In this document: piece after piece, positions 1 through 9,365 of the stretch | Position numbering within the stretch: position 1 is the first letter of the stretch | How the letters are laid out: every line of letters begins with the position of its first letter | NCBI GenBank assembly: GCA_046329055.1 | Contig: JAXLVK010000027.1 | Coordinates: 1-64,000, forward strand | DNA length: 64,000 nucleotides | Direction of reading: 5' to 3' | DNA from: JADKCL01 sp046329055 | GTDB lineage: Bacteria > Bacteroidota > Bacteroidia > J057 > JADKCL01 | Made by a program: the position numbers and the translations under genes | The notes under the pieces: model-generated | Told to the model about the DNA's origin: nothing | Seen by the model: the letters and a program-made list of their open reading frames with translations, nothing else | Databases searched by the model: none

Positions 1-662
1 AACCGCCGCAGCAGCTCCACAAACCATTGGTGAACAAGTGATTCTGGCACAAGGATCAATGCCCTGGAAATCCGGCCCTGCAACCGCAACCGATGCAAAA
101 TCAAGCAAGCCTCGATCGTTTTTCCAAGGCCCACCTCATCCGACAGCAGCAAACGGGGTGCATGCCGCTCACTCACCTCATGCGCGATGTACAATTGGTG
201 CGGAATCAAGTCGATGCGACCGCCAAGGAAGCCATTGACCGGAGAAATGCGCCGCTCGTGGTCGTACACAAGTGCCCGCCTGCGCAAGGCAAAGAGCGCT
301 GGCGTATCCACATCCCCCATCAACAGCCGGTCCTTGGCTCCATGGCTCACCGTCATGATCCCCAAATCGGCCTCGGAAATCACCTTTCCTTGGCCGATAT
401 AGACGAACAAATCCTCCCTTTCGGCGACCGATTCCACCGTCAATGTCCTGCCCGAACGATCTACGACCGCATCGCCCACCTTGAAAATCACCCTCCGCAG
501 CGGCGCAGAATCCATGGCGTACATCCGCGTCTCCCCCGAAACCGGAAAGTACAATTTGACGCGTCCCTTCGCCGTTTCCGTGACCATGCCGATCCCCAGC
601 TCCGGCTCGGAAGTGCTTGAATACCTTTGACTTTCAGAATAGGATTGGGTGGATGGACTCAT
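1..662 (-). CDS. rapA: RapA-like SNF2-family ATPase, N-terminal part (runs off left edge)
   Basis: The reverse strand from the ATG at 660-662 reads open to the window edge (220 codons). It begins MSPSTQSYSESQRYSS and then shows an N-terminal SH3-like region (SEPELGIGMV, YFPVSGETRMYAMDSAPLRRV), an ISPVNGFLGGRIDLIPHQLY segment, a Walker A motif (DEVGLGKTIEA) and LVPESLVHQWFVELLRRF. This order matches Escherichia coli RapA closely. RapA is an RNA-polymerase-associated SWI2/SNF2 translocase that helps recycle stalled polymerase. The helicase C-terminal domain lies outside the window. The start was chosen because it is the first ATG before the conserved region. It differs from the second SNF2 protein at 34.2-37.5 kb, which has a SWIM finger and no RapA N-terminal domain. 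Confidence 0.9.
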   Translation of the reverse strand, partial: MSPSTQSYSESQRYSSTSEPELGIGMVTETAKGRVKLYFPVSGETRMYAMDSAPLRRVIFKVGDAVVDRSGRTLTVESVAEREDLFVYIGQGKVISEADLGIMTVSHGAKDRLLMGDVDTPALFALRRRALVYDHERRISPVNGFLGGRIDLIPHQLYIAHEVSERHAPRLLLSDEVGLGKTIEACLILHRLRLQGRISRALILVPESLVHQWFVELLRR

Positions 663-932
663 GGGAGTGGGATCATTGGGGGAGATGGATATACAGAGAC
701 GCCTTCAAAAGCGGTCGCAAATATGCGATGTTTTGGTGGTGTTTGGGTGATGATTTTGGAGATGCGGGTAGGGGGGCTTTCCTAAGTCAGCCTAGGGCGA
801 TTCGCACCATGGCAGCAAAGGAATCGGGAATCTCGATCACGCCTTCCTTGAGCCGAGTCCGGTACCCGACATCGTTTCCAAACGTTTCAAGGATTTCCAC
901 CATGTTGGTGGCATTGAAATTCACGAATTGTC

Positions 933-3674
933 CTACTCCCCATGCACAATGCTCACCGCCCGCGTAGCCGAGAAGCTCCCGTTGCTCAGACGGATATGGT
1001 AAAGTCCCGGACAAGGGAAGAGGTCGAGGTTGCCATTGTCGAGTCGTACTTCGAGCTTGCCATTGATGGGTTTATGGGATTGCGCATATTGTCTGATGCC
1101 GAGGTTGGTGAAGACCTCGACCAATACAGGCTTGGAGCCCACGGCATCTGCCCGGAGGGTGATATCGCCGGAGCTGGGATTGGGGAAGATGCTCAGTTGT
1201 GGGGTAGGGGTTGGTCTCGAAGGGGCAATGCCAACGAAGGGATTGATGGTGTCCTTGACTGTATCCCGCAAGCCATAGCAGCCGATCACGATAAGGGTCA
1301 CCGTATAAGTGCCGGCGGTATCATAGACATGTACAGGATTGAACAATTGGCTACTGTCTCCATCGCCGAAGTACCATAAATAGGCGGCGCCATTGTCGCT
1401 GTTATTGGTAAACCACACTGTGCCACCAGAGATGCTGTCGGTGAAATTGGCAACAGGCAGAGGAATCGGCTGCAATTGGGGATCAATGGAGTCATAGGGC
1501 ACCCGGATGAATTGAGGTCGCCATGTATCCGCGATTTGGTTCTGACCGCCATTGTCGCATTGGGAAATGCAGGTGCCACTGCCGACATCGTGGACATTGT
1601 AGGAAATGATCAAGGAATCACAGCTCGCAGGGTCGGGATGCGCAAATGCATTGAAGGAGAGCATTTTTCTGATGCCTAATGTTTCTGGTGTGACGTACAC
1701 CAATGTCGGTTCCGAAAAGGGCCCAGTGATGGAACTGCTGCGATAGACGATGATGTTGCGGTGGTCGCTGCATGTCGTGATATCAGGTGCTTGGTCGTGT
1801 GAAACGAGGTAGTACCACCCCTGAATTTCGGTCACACTGAAGTGCTCGGCGACATTGTAGGTGGAGATGGGTTTCGCATTGGTAATGTTGGATGACCAAT
1901 TGTGATTCAGGGTGTCATAGTATTCCCAAGTTGCACTCGTGTCCGCAAGGACTCGCCGCGCAATATAGGGCCGTCGAATGTCCCCTACCAACCGATTGCC
2001 ATAGGCATGGACATGATTCCCATCCACGATCACAGCAGTGCCGAAGTCGAGCGTGGTATTGTTGGGCATGATGCGGTTGATGTCCTCCAACAAATAGGTC
2101 GTGATACCAATCCTGAGGACACCGATGTCGTTGCCGAGGAAGGTGCTATCGTTCCGAAATTTGGAGAGGAACACGTAAGCAGTGCTGTCGTCCTGCACGT
2201 AGCCATGACCGGGTTGGTAGAAATTTGTAGGATTTACAGTATCCCGGAAGTAGGAGCGGTCTGTCAGCGAGGTGTCCGGATCGAGCCATGTTTTGAGGAT
2301 CGACAGGGTATCTTCGTCCTGCACCAAGATGCAGTTTTTGACGGCATCGGGAGAGCTGCATGGTACGCTATCGTTGCTGAGGTGCTCGATTTGGCTGTGC
2401 CCCATGAGGTACATCCGCTTGCCGCTAGGGAGCGGGATGGAGGAGGCGAGCTCGCCTGCAGTCCATTGGTCTGTGATAAATGCCGTGGGTCGGAAGTAGT
2501 TGGTGATCACCGTGTCGCGCAAGTCCACGTATGTCGGGCAGAGGCCGATGAGGGGGACGGGGGTGAGTTTTTCAGTTAGGCTGTTGTCGCCGAGTTGGCC
2601 GGCAAGGTTGCCGCCCCATACGGAAACTGTGTCTCCGAAGTGGAGGGCGATGGAGTGTGTGAGTCCGCCGGATAGGGTTTTGATGTTAGGAAGGTTGGGA
2701 ATTTGATTTGGTATTAGGACATTGGTCATGCCACCATTCCCCAATTCGCCATTGACGCATCTTCCCCAACCGTATGCGTCGCCATTGTTCAGCAACGCAA
2801 ATGAATGAAAACGTCCCGCTTCGATTGAGTCGATGCCACTCGCAAATGGGACAACCTTATCGGGGGAGTATTGTATGTTCGTGTCGTTGTTTCCCAACTG
2901 CCCGAAATCATCCTTGCCCCAGGCCCATATTGTATCATTACTTTGCAGCGCCAAGGCATGGACTTCTCCTGCTGCAATCTTTACAATGCTATCTAGAAAT
3001 GGGATAGGGTCAGGAATTGCATCTACTGCAACATTCGCGGCATTACCCAATTGTCCATCGCCTCCATTGCCCCGAGTCCATACTGTGCTGTCAGTGGCAA
3101 GTGCCACTGAGAATCCGAGCCAGCTGCAATGGCTTTGAAACTGGCTTGGGGAGCTTGGATTGGAACGGGAATGCTCTTATTGCTGGTGGAATTATCTCCC
3201 AATTCGCCATTTGTATTTTAAGCCCGCATAACGATCGCTTTTCAAAGCGAGGAGTGCTCAAACCTCGTGGAAATCGCAATCACGCTGTCTTCAAGGCCAA
3301 TTACAGATTGAGGTGTAAAGGATACTATCGGCGGGCGAATTATTTCCAGCTTGACCCAAATCGTTTTCCCAAGCATAGACTGCACCATGAGCTGTCAGTG
3401 CTAGAGAATGCCTATTGCCAGCGGAAACTGCGATGACACTGTCCAACCCCACCACCCGCTTGGGAATGATGCTCCGGAACCAGCGTCCCGTTCCCCAACT
3501 GCCCCTGAGAATTGTCACCACTTGCCCAGACCGTGCTGCATCAACGCAGACAAGAGATGAATGATAGGATCCAGCGGAGACTCTCTGAAAAAACGCACTC
3601 ATGCTCAACGCACTCCAAGCCAATGAGTAAAGCAGGAAAGCAAAACGACAAAGATTGAGAACTGCATTCTTGAT
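933..3674 (-). CDS. secreted RCC1-repeat / PKD-domain protein with T9SS type A sorting domain (frameshifted)
   Basis: A signal-peptide-like stretch (NAVLNLCRFAFLLYSLAWSALS) near 3.67-3.61 kb leads into RCC1 propeller repeats (for example AVSAGNRHSLALTAHG, AGEVHALALQSNDTIWAWG, GLTHSIALHFGDTVSVWGG). Next comes a region of about 280 residues resembling five-bladed-propeller carbohydrate-active or DUF4185-type domains, which is a weak resemblance by eye. A PKD domain follows (YLWYFGDGDSSQLFNPVHVY), and the protein ends in a T9SS type A sorting domain (LSIFPNPSSGDITL). The C-terminal 724 codons are one intact frame. Between about 3.1 and 3.3 kb the RCC1 homology switches frame at least twice. The initiator is unclear: the best frame has ATC AAG AAT where ATG AAG AAT would be expected. 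The product is probably cell-surface or released; its ligand is unknown. Confidence 0.82.
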
Positions 3675-3791
3675 GGAATTTTGTTAAAATCCTGTGTTGA
3701 AAATAGAAGAATTTGTCCAATCTATCCAAGTGATCAGACGGGGAAATGTCTCGGTCGTGTCACTTCTTTTGTCGGGGCCTTGGTCAAAAGG

Positions 3792-3833
3792 AATGGGCCA
3801 CGGAGAAGCAGGGATCGCCTTCCGTGGCCCATT
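3792..3833 (-). terminator. hairpin terminator downstream of the S74/T9SS gene
   Basis: A 13-bp perfect inverted repeat (AATGGGCCACGGA at 3792-3804 and its complement at 3821-3833) lies 23 bp beyond the stop of the minus-strand S74 gene. Read on the minus strand it is followed by CCTTTTG. The position and stem strength fit an intrinsic terminator. Confidence 0.65.
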
Positions 3834-3855
3834 GGGATGACAATCAGTCTCGTGC

Positions 3856-6699
3856 TTATCGGGTCAAGACCATCTTCCGGCTTGCCACCATTTCGCTATC
3901 CACGATGAGCTCGTACAAGTAGAGGCTACCTGAGAGGGTGTTGCCCATGATGGTGATCTGCCCTTCACCTTGGTGCTCGATGGGGTAGCGCGCCATCTCG
4001 ATGCCCTCGATGGTCACGATGCGGAGATAGGTATTCGGTGCCTGCTCGGCCACGTAGTACCGGATGACCGAGTTCTCGTGAAATGGATTCGGGGCATTCT
4101 GATCGAGGCGGTTCCGATCCTTGGAGGTGGCTGCGTTGCCGACCAAACTTGTGTCATGAGCCTCATTGGCGTTGGTTGTAGCAGGTGCGCCAGAGTTGGC
4201 GACATTGCAGCAGCCGTTCACAATGCCTTCGAGTCTGTCGAGGCGGTTCATCAGCGCGTCGATCGTCTTCCGTTGGGTGCGGATTTCTTCCTTTTGGGAT
4301 TCGATCTCTTCTTGCTGTGCCGCGCTTTGTGCGCTGAGTTCTTGGGCTGCCTTCACCAGCGGTACCGCTCGGCATCTGCGTAGCGGAGAGGGCATAGACG
4401 TCGTCCTCGTTCTTGGGCTTGTCCACTCCGCTGAATTCATACCCCAGTTCATTGGCCGCTTTGTCCACCTCCTGGGCGATGAAGCCCGTTGCAACATGGC
4501 ACCGATTTTGGCTTCCTCTTCCCTGATGAAGCTGTCTTCGTAGTGGAATGTGGAGGCGATCCGGTCCATGTCAAGGTGGTAGGTCACCGGGCGCAATTGA
4601 TTGATGAATTCCAGACCGGGCGTTTTCTTGGACATCTTTCTTGAGCCTGGCATCTGAGACATTGGACCAGTTGCGAAATCCACCGATGGAGGTGACGCTA
4701 AGTTGCCTATGCGGACTTGGTTGCTGGCGACCTAGCATCATAACCAACAGCAGTTGAGTTATTGAGGTTATTGGCGTTGACATTGGCGCGGTAACCTAGT
4801 GCGGTGTTGCGGCTGCCGATGGTATTCCCAAGCATGGATTGTGCACCCAGAGCGACGTTGTAGTTACCTGTGGTATTTGCATCCATCGCCCATGCCGCAA
4901 GCAGCATTCATTTCTCCCGTTATGTTCCTAAAGACTACCAAATCCAAGGCCGGAATTGCTGTTGCCGTAGTGTTGGCAGAAGGCGAAGTTGCTCCAGTTG
5001 CGGTATTGTAGTTCCCGCTGTTGTTGTGGTCTAAGGCAAAACCTCCCGTAGCAGTGTTGCAAATTCCATTGAGACTTCTGACCATGGCATCATGTCCTGT
5101 TGCGGTGTTGAGCCATCCTGCTAGATTAGAAGTCAGTGCATTGTTTCCAACGGCCGTATTGTAGGGACCGATGGTATTGGAACAGATACACCAGAGCCTA
5201 AGGGCAAATTTCAATAGCTTCCGATGGTGTTGGAATACATTGCGTTGGAGCCGACAGCAGTATTGTAAAGCGCCTGACTACCAGTAGCCCCAACTCCATT
5301 GTTGTATAAGGCTGAGTCGCCAATCACCCAACGGGATTACTGCTCGTAGTATTGCGGTAGAGTGCCACAGCGCCCAAGGCTGTATTGGCTGCACCAGTAG
5401 TGTTGTTCATGAGGCTGCCATAGCCCACGCCTGTCACCAAATCAGAATTGTTGTTGTAAAGGGAGTTCACGCCAATGGCGGTGTTCTGTTTTCCAACCTG
5501 ATTATTCATCAGTGCAGCTCCCCCGATGGCTGTATTTTCTTGTCCTGTCTTATTGAAACGCATGGCACTTCTTCCAAACGCTGAATTTGCTGATCCGCTC
5601 GAATTGAATTGCATGGCCTCCACGCCAGTATCGGTATTGCTCAAGCCATACTGATTGTTTTGCAATGCGGATGCCCCAGTCGCTGTGTTGTCTGCGCCCG
5701 AAGTGTTCGAATTCAAGGAAGAGGTTGCCAATCGCGGTGTTGTTGGAAGAGATCGTGTTGGTACCTGCTCCCCAGCCGACTGCGGTATTCCCATAATGCA
5801 ATATTTGTTGTAGAGTGACCATGCACCGACAGCAGTATTGTTGTTGCCTGTTTTGTTCTTGGTCAAGGAGTTGTGGCCATTGGCGGTGTTTTGATTTCCG
5901 GTGGTATTGTCCTTTAAGGAGTACATTCCAGCAGCAGTGTTTGCACTGCCGGTGGTGTTGTAGTACAAACTCCAGACGCCAATCCCGGTATTCTCTGCAC
6001 CCGTGGTGTTGTTCGCAAGGGAGTTGTGTCCATAAGCAGAGTTGCTGTGCCCGGTGCTGTTTCCAAGTAGGGAGTAAACACCAGTTGGGCATTGCTGTAC
6101 CCGGTGGTATTGTTCCCGAGGGAAAAATATCCTAGTGCGCAGTTTTCGCTACCTGTGGTGGTGTTGTTGAACAATACCTGCCCCACACCAGTGTTCCAGT
6201 TTCCAGTGGTATTGCCATACAGTGTTCCCGCGCCCAGCCCTGTGTTGCCCCAGCCCGTTGTATTTGACGGCAGGGAAATGTATCCAAGTGCGGTGTTGCC
6301 ATATCCAGCAGAGTTGCTGTATAGGGCAGAATCGCCTATGGCGGTGTTCCAATACCCGGTTACATTAAGGCGCAGTGCGCTGTTGCCCATGCCTGTGTTC
6401 CCTTTCCCTTGTGAGTGTTGGAGGACACCATTTCCAAAACCTGTATTGTCATCGATCGCAAATTCCCCACCTTGAAAACCAATGAACGTCTTTCCGGTGG
6501 TGTGCAGGATACCTGAGTGGGTATCATCGACTTTGAAGATCAATGGCTCATTGACTCGAGTGCCAAGAAACTCCCCACTGTTCGTGGTAAAGTTTCCATG
6601 CAGGTCCCAATAATTCAGTTGTACCTGCCCCATCACCCCATTCACCCCCCATCCCAAGATGAGCAATACCCAAATACATAAGATGCGTGCCTTTTTCAT
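3856..6699 (-). CDS. YadA-head-like repeat protein with S74 intramolecular chaperone and T9SS type A sorting domain (frameshifted)
   Basis: The protein starts MKKARILCIWVLLILGWG with a signal peptide. About 200 residues on, it becomes a long series of 14-24 residue repeats of the type GNTAIGxxAL/NTTGxxNTA, like the left-handed helix of YadA heads and Bacteroidota tail-fibre-domain proteins. At about 4.64-4.66 kb is the S74 motif SDARLKKDV, with Ser and Lys spaced (+5) as in the self-cleaving dyad of MyRF-type proteins. It is followed by QLRPVTYHLDMDRI and a Glu/Gln-rich coiled coil (ELSAQSAAQQEEIESQKEEI). The end is a type A sorting domain (LDQNAPNPFHENSVIRYYV to SRKMVLTR). At least five frame switches (near 4.4, 4.7, 4.9, 5.25, 5.7-6.05 kb) split it. 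The repeats continue across each break, so this is one gene of about 945 codons. Confidence 0.85.
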
Positions 6700-6914
6700 A
6701 AGAAGTTGAATTTTAGTGGTACATGTAACTTGCCCGGCGCGTTGCAGTCGCTGTTCGGGCGAAAACCATGATCAAACCTCGGATTGTCTGTACCGGAATT
6801 CCAGCCAACTTTTCTCTATTCTCAAATGCGGCGATCTGTGGGGATTGCCCTGAAATGTTCCTGATTCGCCAGAAAATGGCGATATTGCCGTGAAAATTAT
6901 CAAAGACAGGAGCG

Positions 6915-8417
6915 ATGGGGAAATCGACTCAAGATGATTTGCATGACCTGATCCACTGCCTCGACGCGGCGGAGAAGGGGCATTTCAGCAAGTATGCGCA
7001 GCGCCACGCCCTCAAGGATGGCAACAATTATGAGCAGCTCTTCCAGGTGCTGGCCAAGATGCCGACTTACGATGCGGATGCGGTGACGGCGGCGATGAAG
7101 AAGCTGGGCATCCAAACCCCGCTTGCTGCGGCGAAGAACCACCTCAAGAGCATCCTGCTCCGCGCCATGCGCGATTACAACAGTGGGCGCACAACCCATA
7201 CCCGCTTGCTGGAGGGCTTGGAAAATCTCGCATTCCTGCATGAAAAGAAGCAGTACGACCTGCTGCGCAAGGAGATCAAACGCCTGAAGAAGATGGCGGA
7301 GATGTACGCTGAGCACCATGTCCTCTTCAAAATCGGGGAGTATGAGCGCCGCCTGCACAAGGAGACCGCCCAACGCGAGATGACCGAAGGCATGGAGGAA
7401 ATCCATGAGGAGATGCTGCAAAAGGCACGCGCCTTCCAGAACCAATTGCAGTTTGCGCACCTGCTCGACAAGATGTTTGTGGTCGCGAGCAAGGCTGGAC
7501 CCGACCGTGAGCAGGCGGTGAATGCCATCCTCGCCGCCGAACTCCTGGCCTCGGAGGAGAACGCGATGACCTTCTTCGCGAGGATCTATTACCACCAAAT
7601 CCACGCCATCGCCCACATGCTCAAGGGACAGGCGGCTGCATCCCAACGCAAGTACGGGGCGGTGCTGAGCCTCTGGGAGGGTGCGCCACACCTGATCGAG
7701 GAGTACCCCACGTGGTACCGCCGCATCCTGAGCAACTACCTGAGCATTTGCGGTGAGACAGGAGACTATGAGGCCTTCGAGCAAACGTTGGCCAAGGTGC
7801 GCAACAGCCCGGCGCAACAGCTCAGCGACGAGGCGGAGATCTTCAGCATCGGGTTCAATGCGGAACTGATCTGGCGCATGGGCACAGCGGATTGGGCCGG
7901 GGTGGCTGAGATGGTTCCTGCCCTGGAAAGTGGCCTGCAACGCTTTGCGGAGATCCTGCGGCGGGGAACCGTGCTGGTCCTGGCGTACCACGTGGCGGTG
8001 TTTTATTTCCTTTCCGGCGAGCAGGGGTTGTGCAACAAGTGGCTCCGCATGATCACCGAGGCAGGGCGCACCGAACAGCGCATGGACATTCAGCGGATCG
8101 CGCAGGCCATGGGTTTGGTGCTGATTTGGATGCGGGGGGACCTGGATTTGTTGGCTTACGAATTGCGGTCGGTACAGCGGTACTTCGAAAACTGGGGCGG
8201 CGGCGTGGTGGAGCAGCATGTCTTGCAATTGATGCAGGCGCTGCTGCAAGCGAAAGGCAGCAAGGAGACCCAATCCGCTTTTGCAGCATTCCAGGAGGCA
8301 TTGTCGGCGCCGAACATCGCCCCGCTGCTCGGTTGCAACGTGTTCCAGGCTTGGGCGACGGCGCAGTTGACGGGCGAATCACCCCGGGCCTTGATCGCCA
8401 AGTCCGGCAAGCCATGA
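6915..8417 (+). CDS. uncharacterised 500-aa helical (TPR-like) protein
   Basis: An intact 500-codon frame begins at ATG 6915 (MGKSTQDDLHDLIHCLDAAE). The sequence is almost entirely alpha-helical in character, with repeating amphipathic segments (for example SNYLSICGETGDYEAFEQTL and IYYHQIHAIAHMLKGQAAAS) spaced like TPR or other helical-repeat hairpins. It has no signal peptide or membrane segment, so it is probably cytoplasmic. I recognise the general type as a conserved hypothetical of Bacteroidota but can assign no function. It is transcribed divergently from the S74/T9SS gene across a 215-bp gap and has no operon partner. The downstream sequence is the 22-bp repeat array. Confidence 0.8.
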   Translation: MGKSTQDDLHDLIHCLDAAEKGHFSKYAQRHALKDGNNYEQLFQVLAKMPTYDADAVTAAMKKLGIQTPLAAAKNHLKSILLRAMRDYNSGRTTHTRLLEGLENLAFLHEKKQYDLLRKEIKRLKKMAEMYAEHHVLFKIGEYERRLHKETAQREMTEGMEEIHEEMLQKARAFQNQLQFAHLLDKMFVVASKAGPDREQAVNAILAAELLASEENAMTFFARIYYHQIHAIAHMLKGQAAASQRKYGAVLSLWEGAPHLIEEYPTWYRRILSNYLSICGETGDYEAFEQTLAKVRNSPAQQLSDEAEIFSIGFNAELIWRMGTADWAGVAEMVPALESGLQRFAEILRRGTVLVLAYHVAVFYFLSGEQGLCNKWLRMITEAGRTEQRMDIQRIAQAMGLVLIWMRGDLDLLAYELRSVQRYFENWGGGVVEQHVLQLMQALLQAKGSKETQSAFAAFQEALSAPNIAPLLGCNVFQAWATAQLTGESPRALIAKSGKP

Positions 8418-8490
8418 CCGCATTGAGGGCATGGATCGGAGCCGCCATCGCCCATTGACTTCTGAAAATGACCTCGCAGATCATGCGGAT

Positions 8491-8570
8491 CAACCTCCGA
8501 TACCGCCGACCACAACCTCCGATCCTGCCGACCACAACTTCCGATCCTGCCGACCACAACCTTCGATACA
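8491..8570. repeat. 22-bp tandem repeat, three units (GCCGACCACAACCTCCGATC type)
   Basis: Three consecutive 22-bp units begin at 8505, 8527 and 8549, each starting GCCGACCACAAC and ending near TCCGATCCT. A partial unit (CAACCTCCGATACC) precedes them at 8491. The period equals that of the ATGGAAATCGATACT array 350 bp downstream. Because 22 is not a multiple of three, the open frames across it on both strands have no repeat logic at the protein level. I regard it as non-coding. Confidence 0.85.
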
Positions 8571-8838
8571 AGCGAAGGGGATGCCCATACCCGAAAGCAT
8601 CGCCGCCGATACCCGCCAATACCGCAGGCGATCCCGAAGCGAATCGTTGCCGACTCCCCAACGCATCGCCGCCGATGCGCGTAGCCATGTCTGTCCATCC
8701 AAATCCAATCGGCTTCGATACTAGAGGTTGAGCGAACGGTCCCAGCGACCATGGAAATTGATTGCAGGGATCATGGCAATCGATCAGATCGGCACAGGCT
8801 CTCGATACCGGGATGCATGGTCTTCGATTCTTCGACCC

Positions 8839-8922
8839 ATCGAAAGTTCTATCCCGAACATCATCAGTTGTCCCCGCCGCATGGAAAGTTCTATCCCGAA
8901 CGTCATCAGTTGTCCCCGCCGC
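8839..8922. repeat. 42-bp direct repeat, two units
   Basis: Two adjacent 42-bp units (8839-8880 and 8881-8922) differ at only two positions (ATCGAAAG/ATGGAAAG and GAACATC/GAACGTC). Each starts like the following 22-bp units (ATSGAAA), which suggests the 42-bp form arose from two shortened 22-bp units. They lead directly into the next array. Confidence 0.85.
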
Positions 8923-9060
8923 ATGGAAATCGATACTTCGAGGTATGGAAATCGATACTCGGCGATATGGAAATCGATACTCCCAGGTATGGAAATCGAT
9001 ACTCGGCAGTATGGAAATCGATACTCCGAGGTATGGAAATCGATAGTTTTTTCTATCGAC
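8923..9060. repeat. 22-bp tandem repeat, six units with ATGGAAATCGATACT core, ending in a small hairpin
   Basis: Units begin at 8923, 8945, 8967, 8989, 9011 and 9033. The first 15 bases (ATGGAAATCGATACT) are constant in the first five copies. The last seven vary (TCGAGGT, CGGCGAT, CCCAGGT, CGGCAGT, CGAGGT-like). The sixth copy breaks into ATCGATAG-TTTTTT-CTATCGAC, an 8-bp stem with a T6 loop. Degenerate 22-bp and 44-bp steps with the same CATGG/TCGAT words can be followed back to about 8750. No gene is convincing here. Confidence 0.9.
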
Positions 9061-9365
9061 GTTGATAGTAATACCATCAGCCATTTGAGCCGCTGGCAAT
9101 AACCCAATGCTGCTTTCTCCATCATGTCCCGTGGCCGATGGATGATGCTGCTGACCAGCGAATTTCAGCCTGTGGAGGCATGGCAAAGGGGACGGCATCT
9201 GGGGCTTTTTTTCCTGTCCCGCCATGCCCAACGGCATTTTCCAGTAAATTCGCCCTGCTGTATTGCCCAGAGGAGGGGTTTTTGTGGCTCTTTCCTGCTG
9301 TGGGGATTGGGTGATAGATTCGCTCAGTTCCTTTTTGAGACGACCGATTTGTTTGCATTGTACCT
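9061..9365. other. intergenic leader upstream of the giant adhesin; nothing definite seen
   Basis: About 305 bp between the repeat array and the adhesin start. No frame with a plausible protein is present. A run GGGCTTTTTTTCC occurs near 9205 without a stable stem. The promoter of the adhesin should lie here, but I found no exact TAnnTTTG -7 element; TAGATTCG near 9315 is only an approximate match. Confidence 0.4.

Noticed and set aside
787..903. 38-codon minus-strand frame (MVEILETFGNDVGYRTRLKE) after the RCC1/T9SS gene
   Set aside because: Composition is protein-like, but it is very short, has no clear ribosome site or family, and could be read-through of the RCC1 gene frame; not enough support for a gene.
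3856..6699. Prophage tail-fibre gene because of the S74 domain
   Set aside because: It has a signal peptide and a T9SS sorting domain, and no phage structural, integrase or lysis genes are nearby.
8728..9102. Long open frames on both strands across the 22-bp repeats
   Set aside because: The repeat contains no stop codon in several frames and its period is not a multiple of three, so the frames are open by chance; no protein-like composition or start signals.
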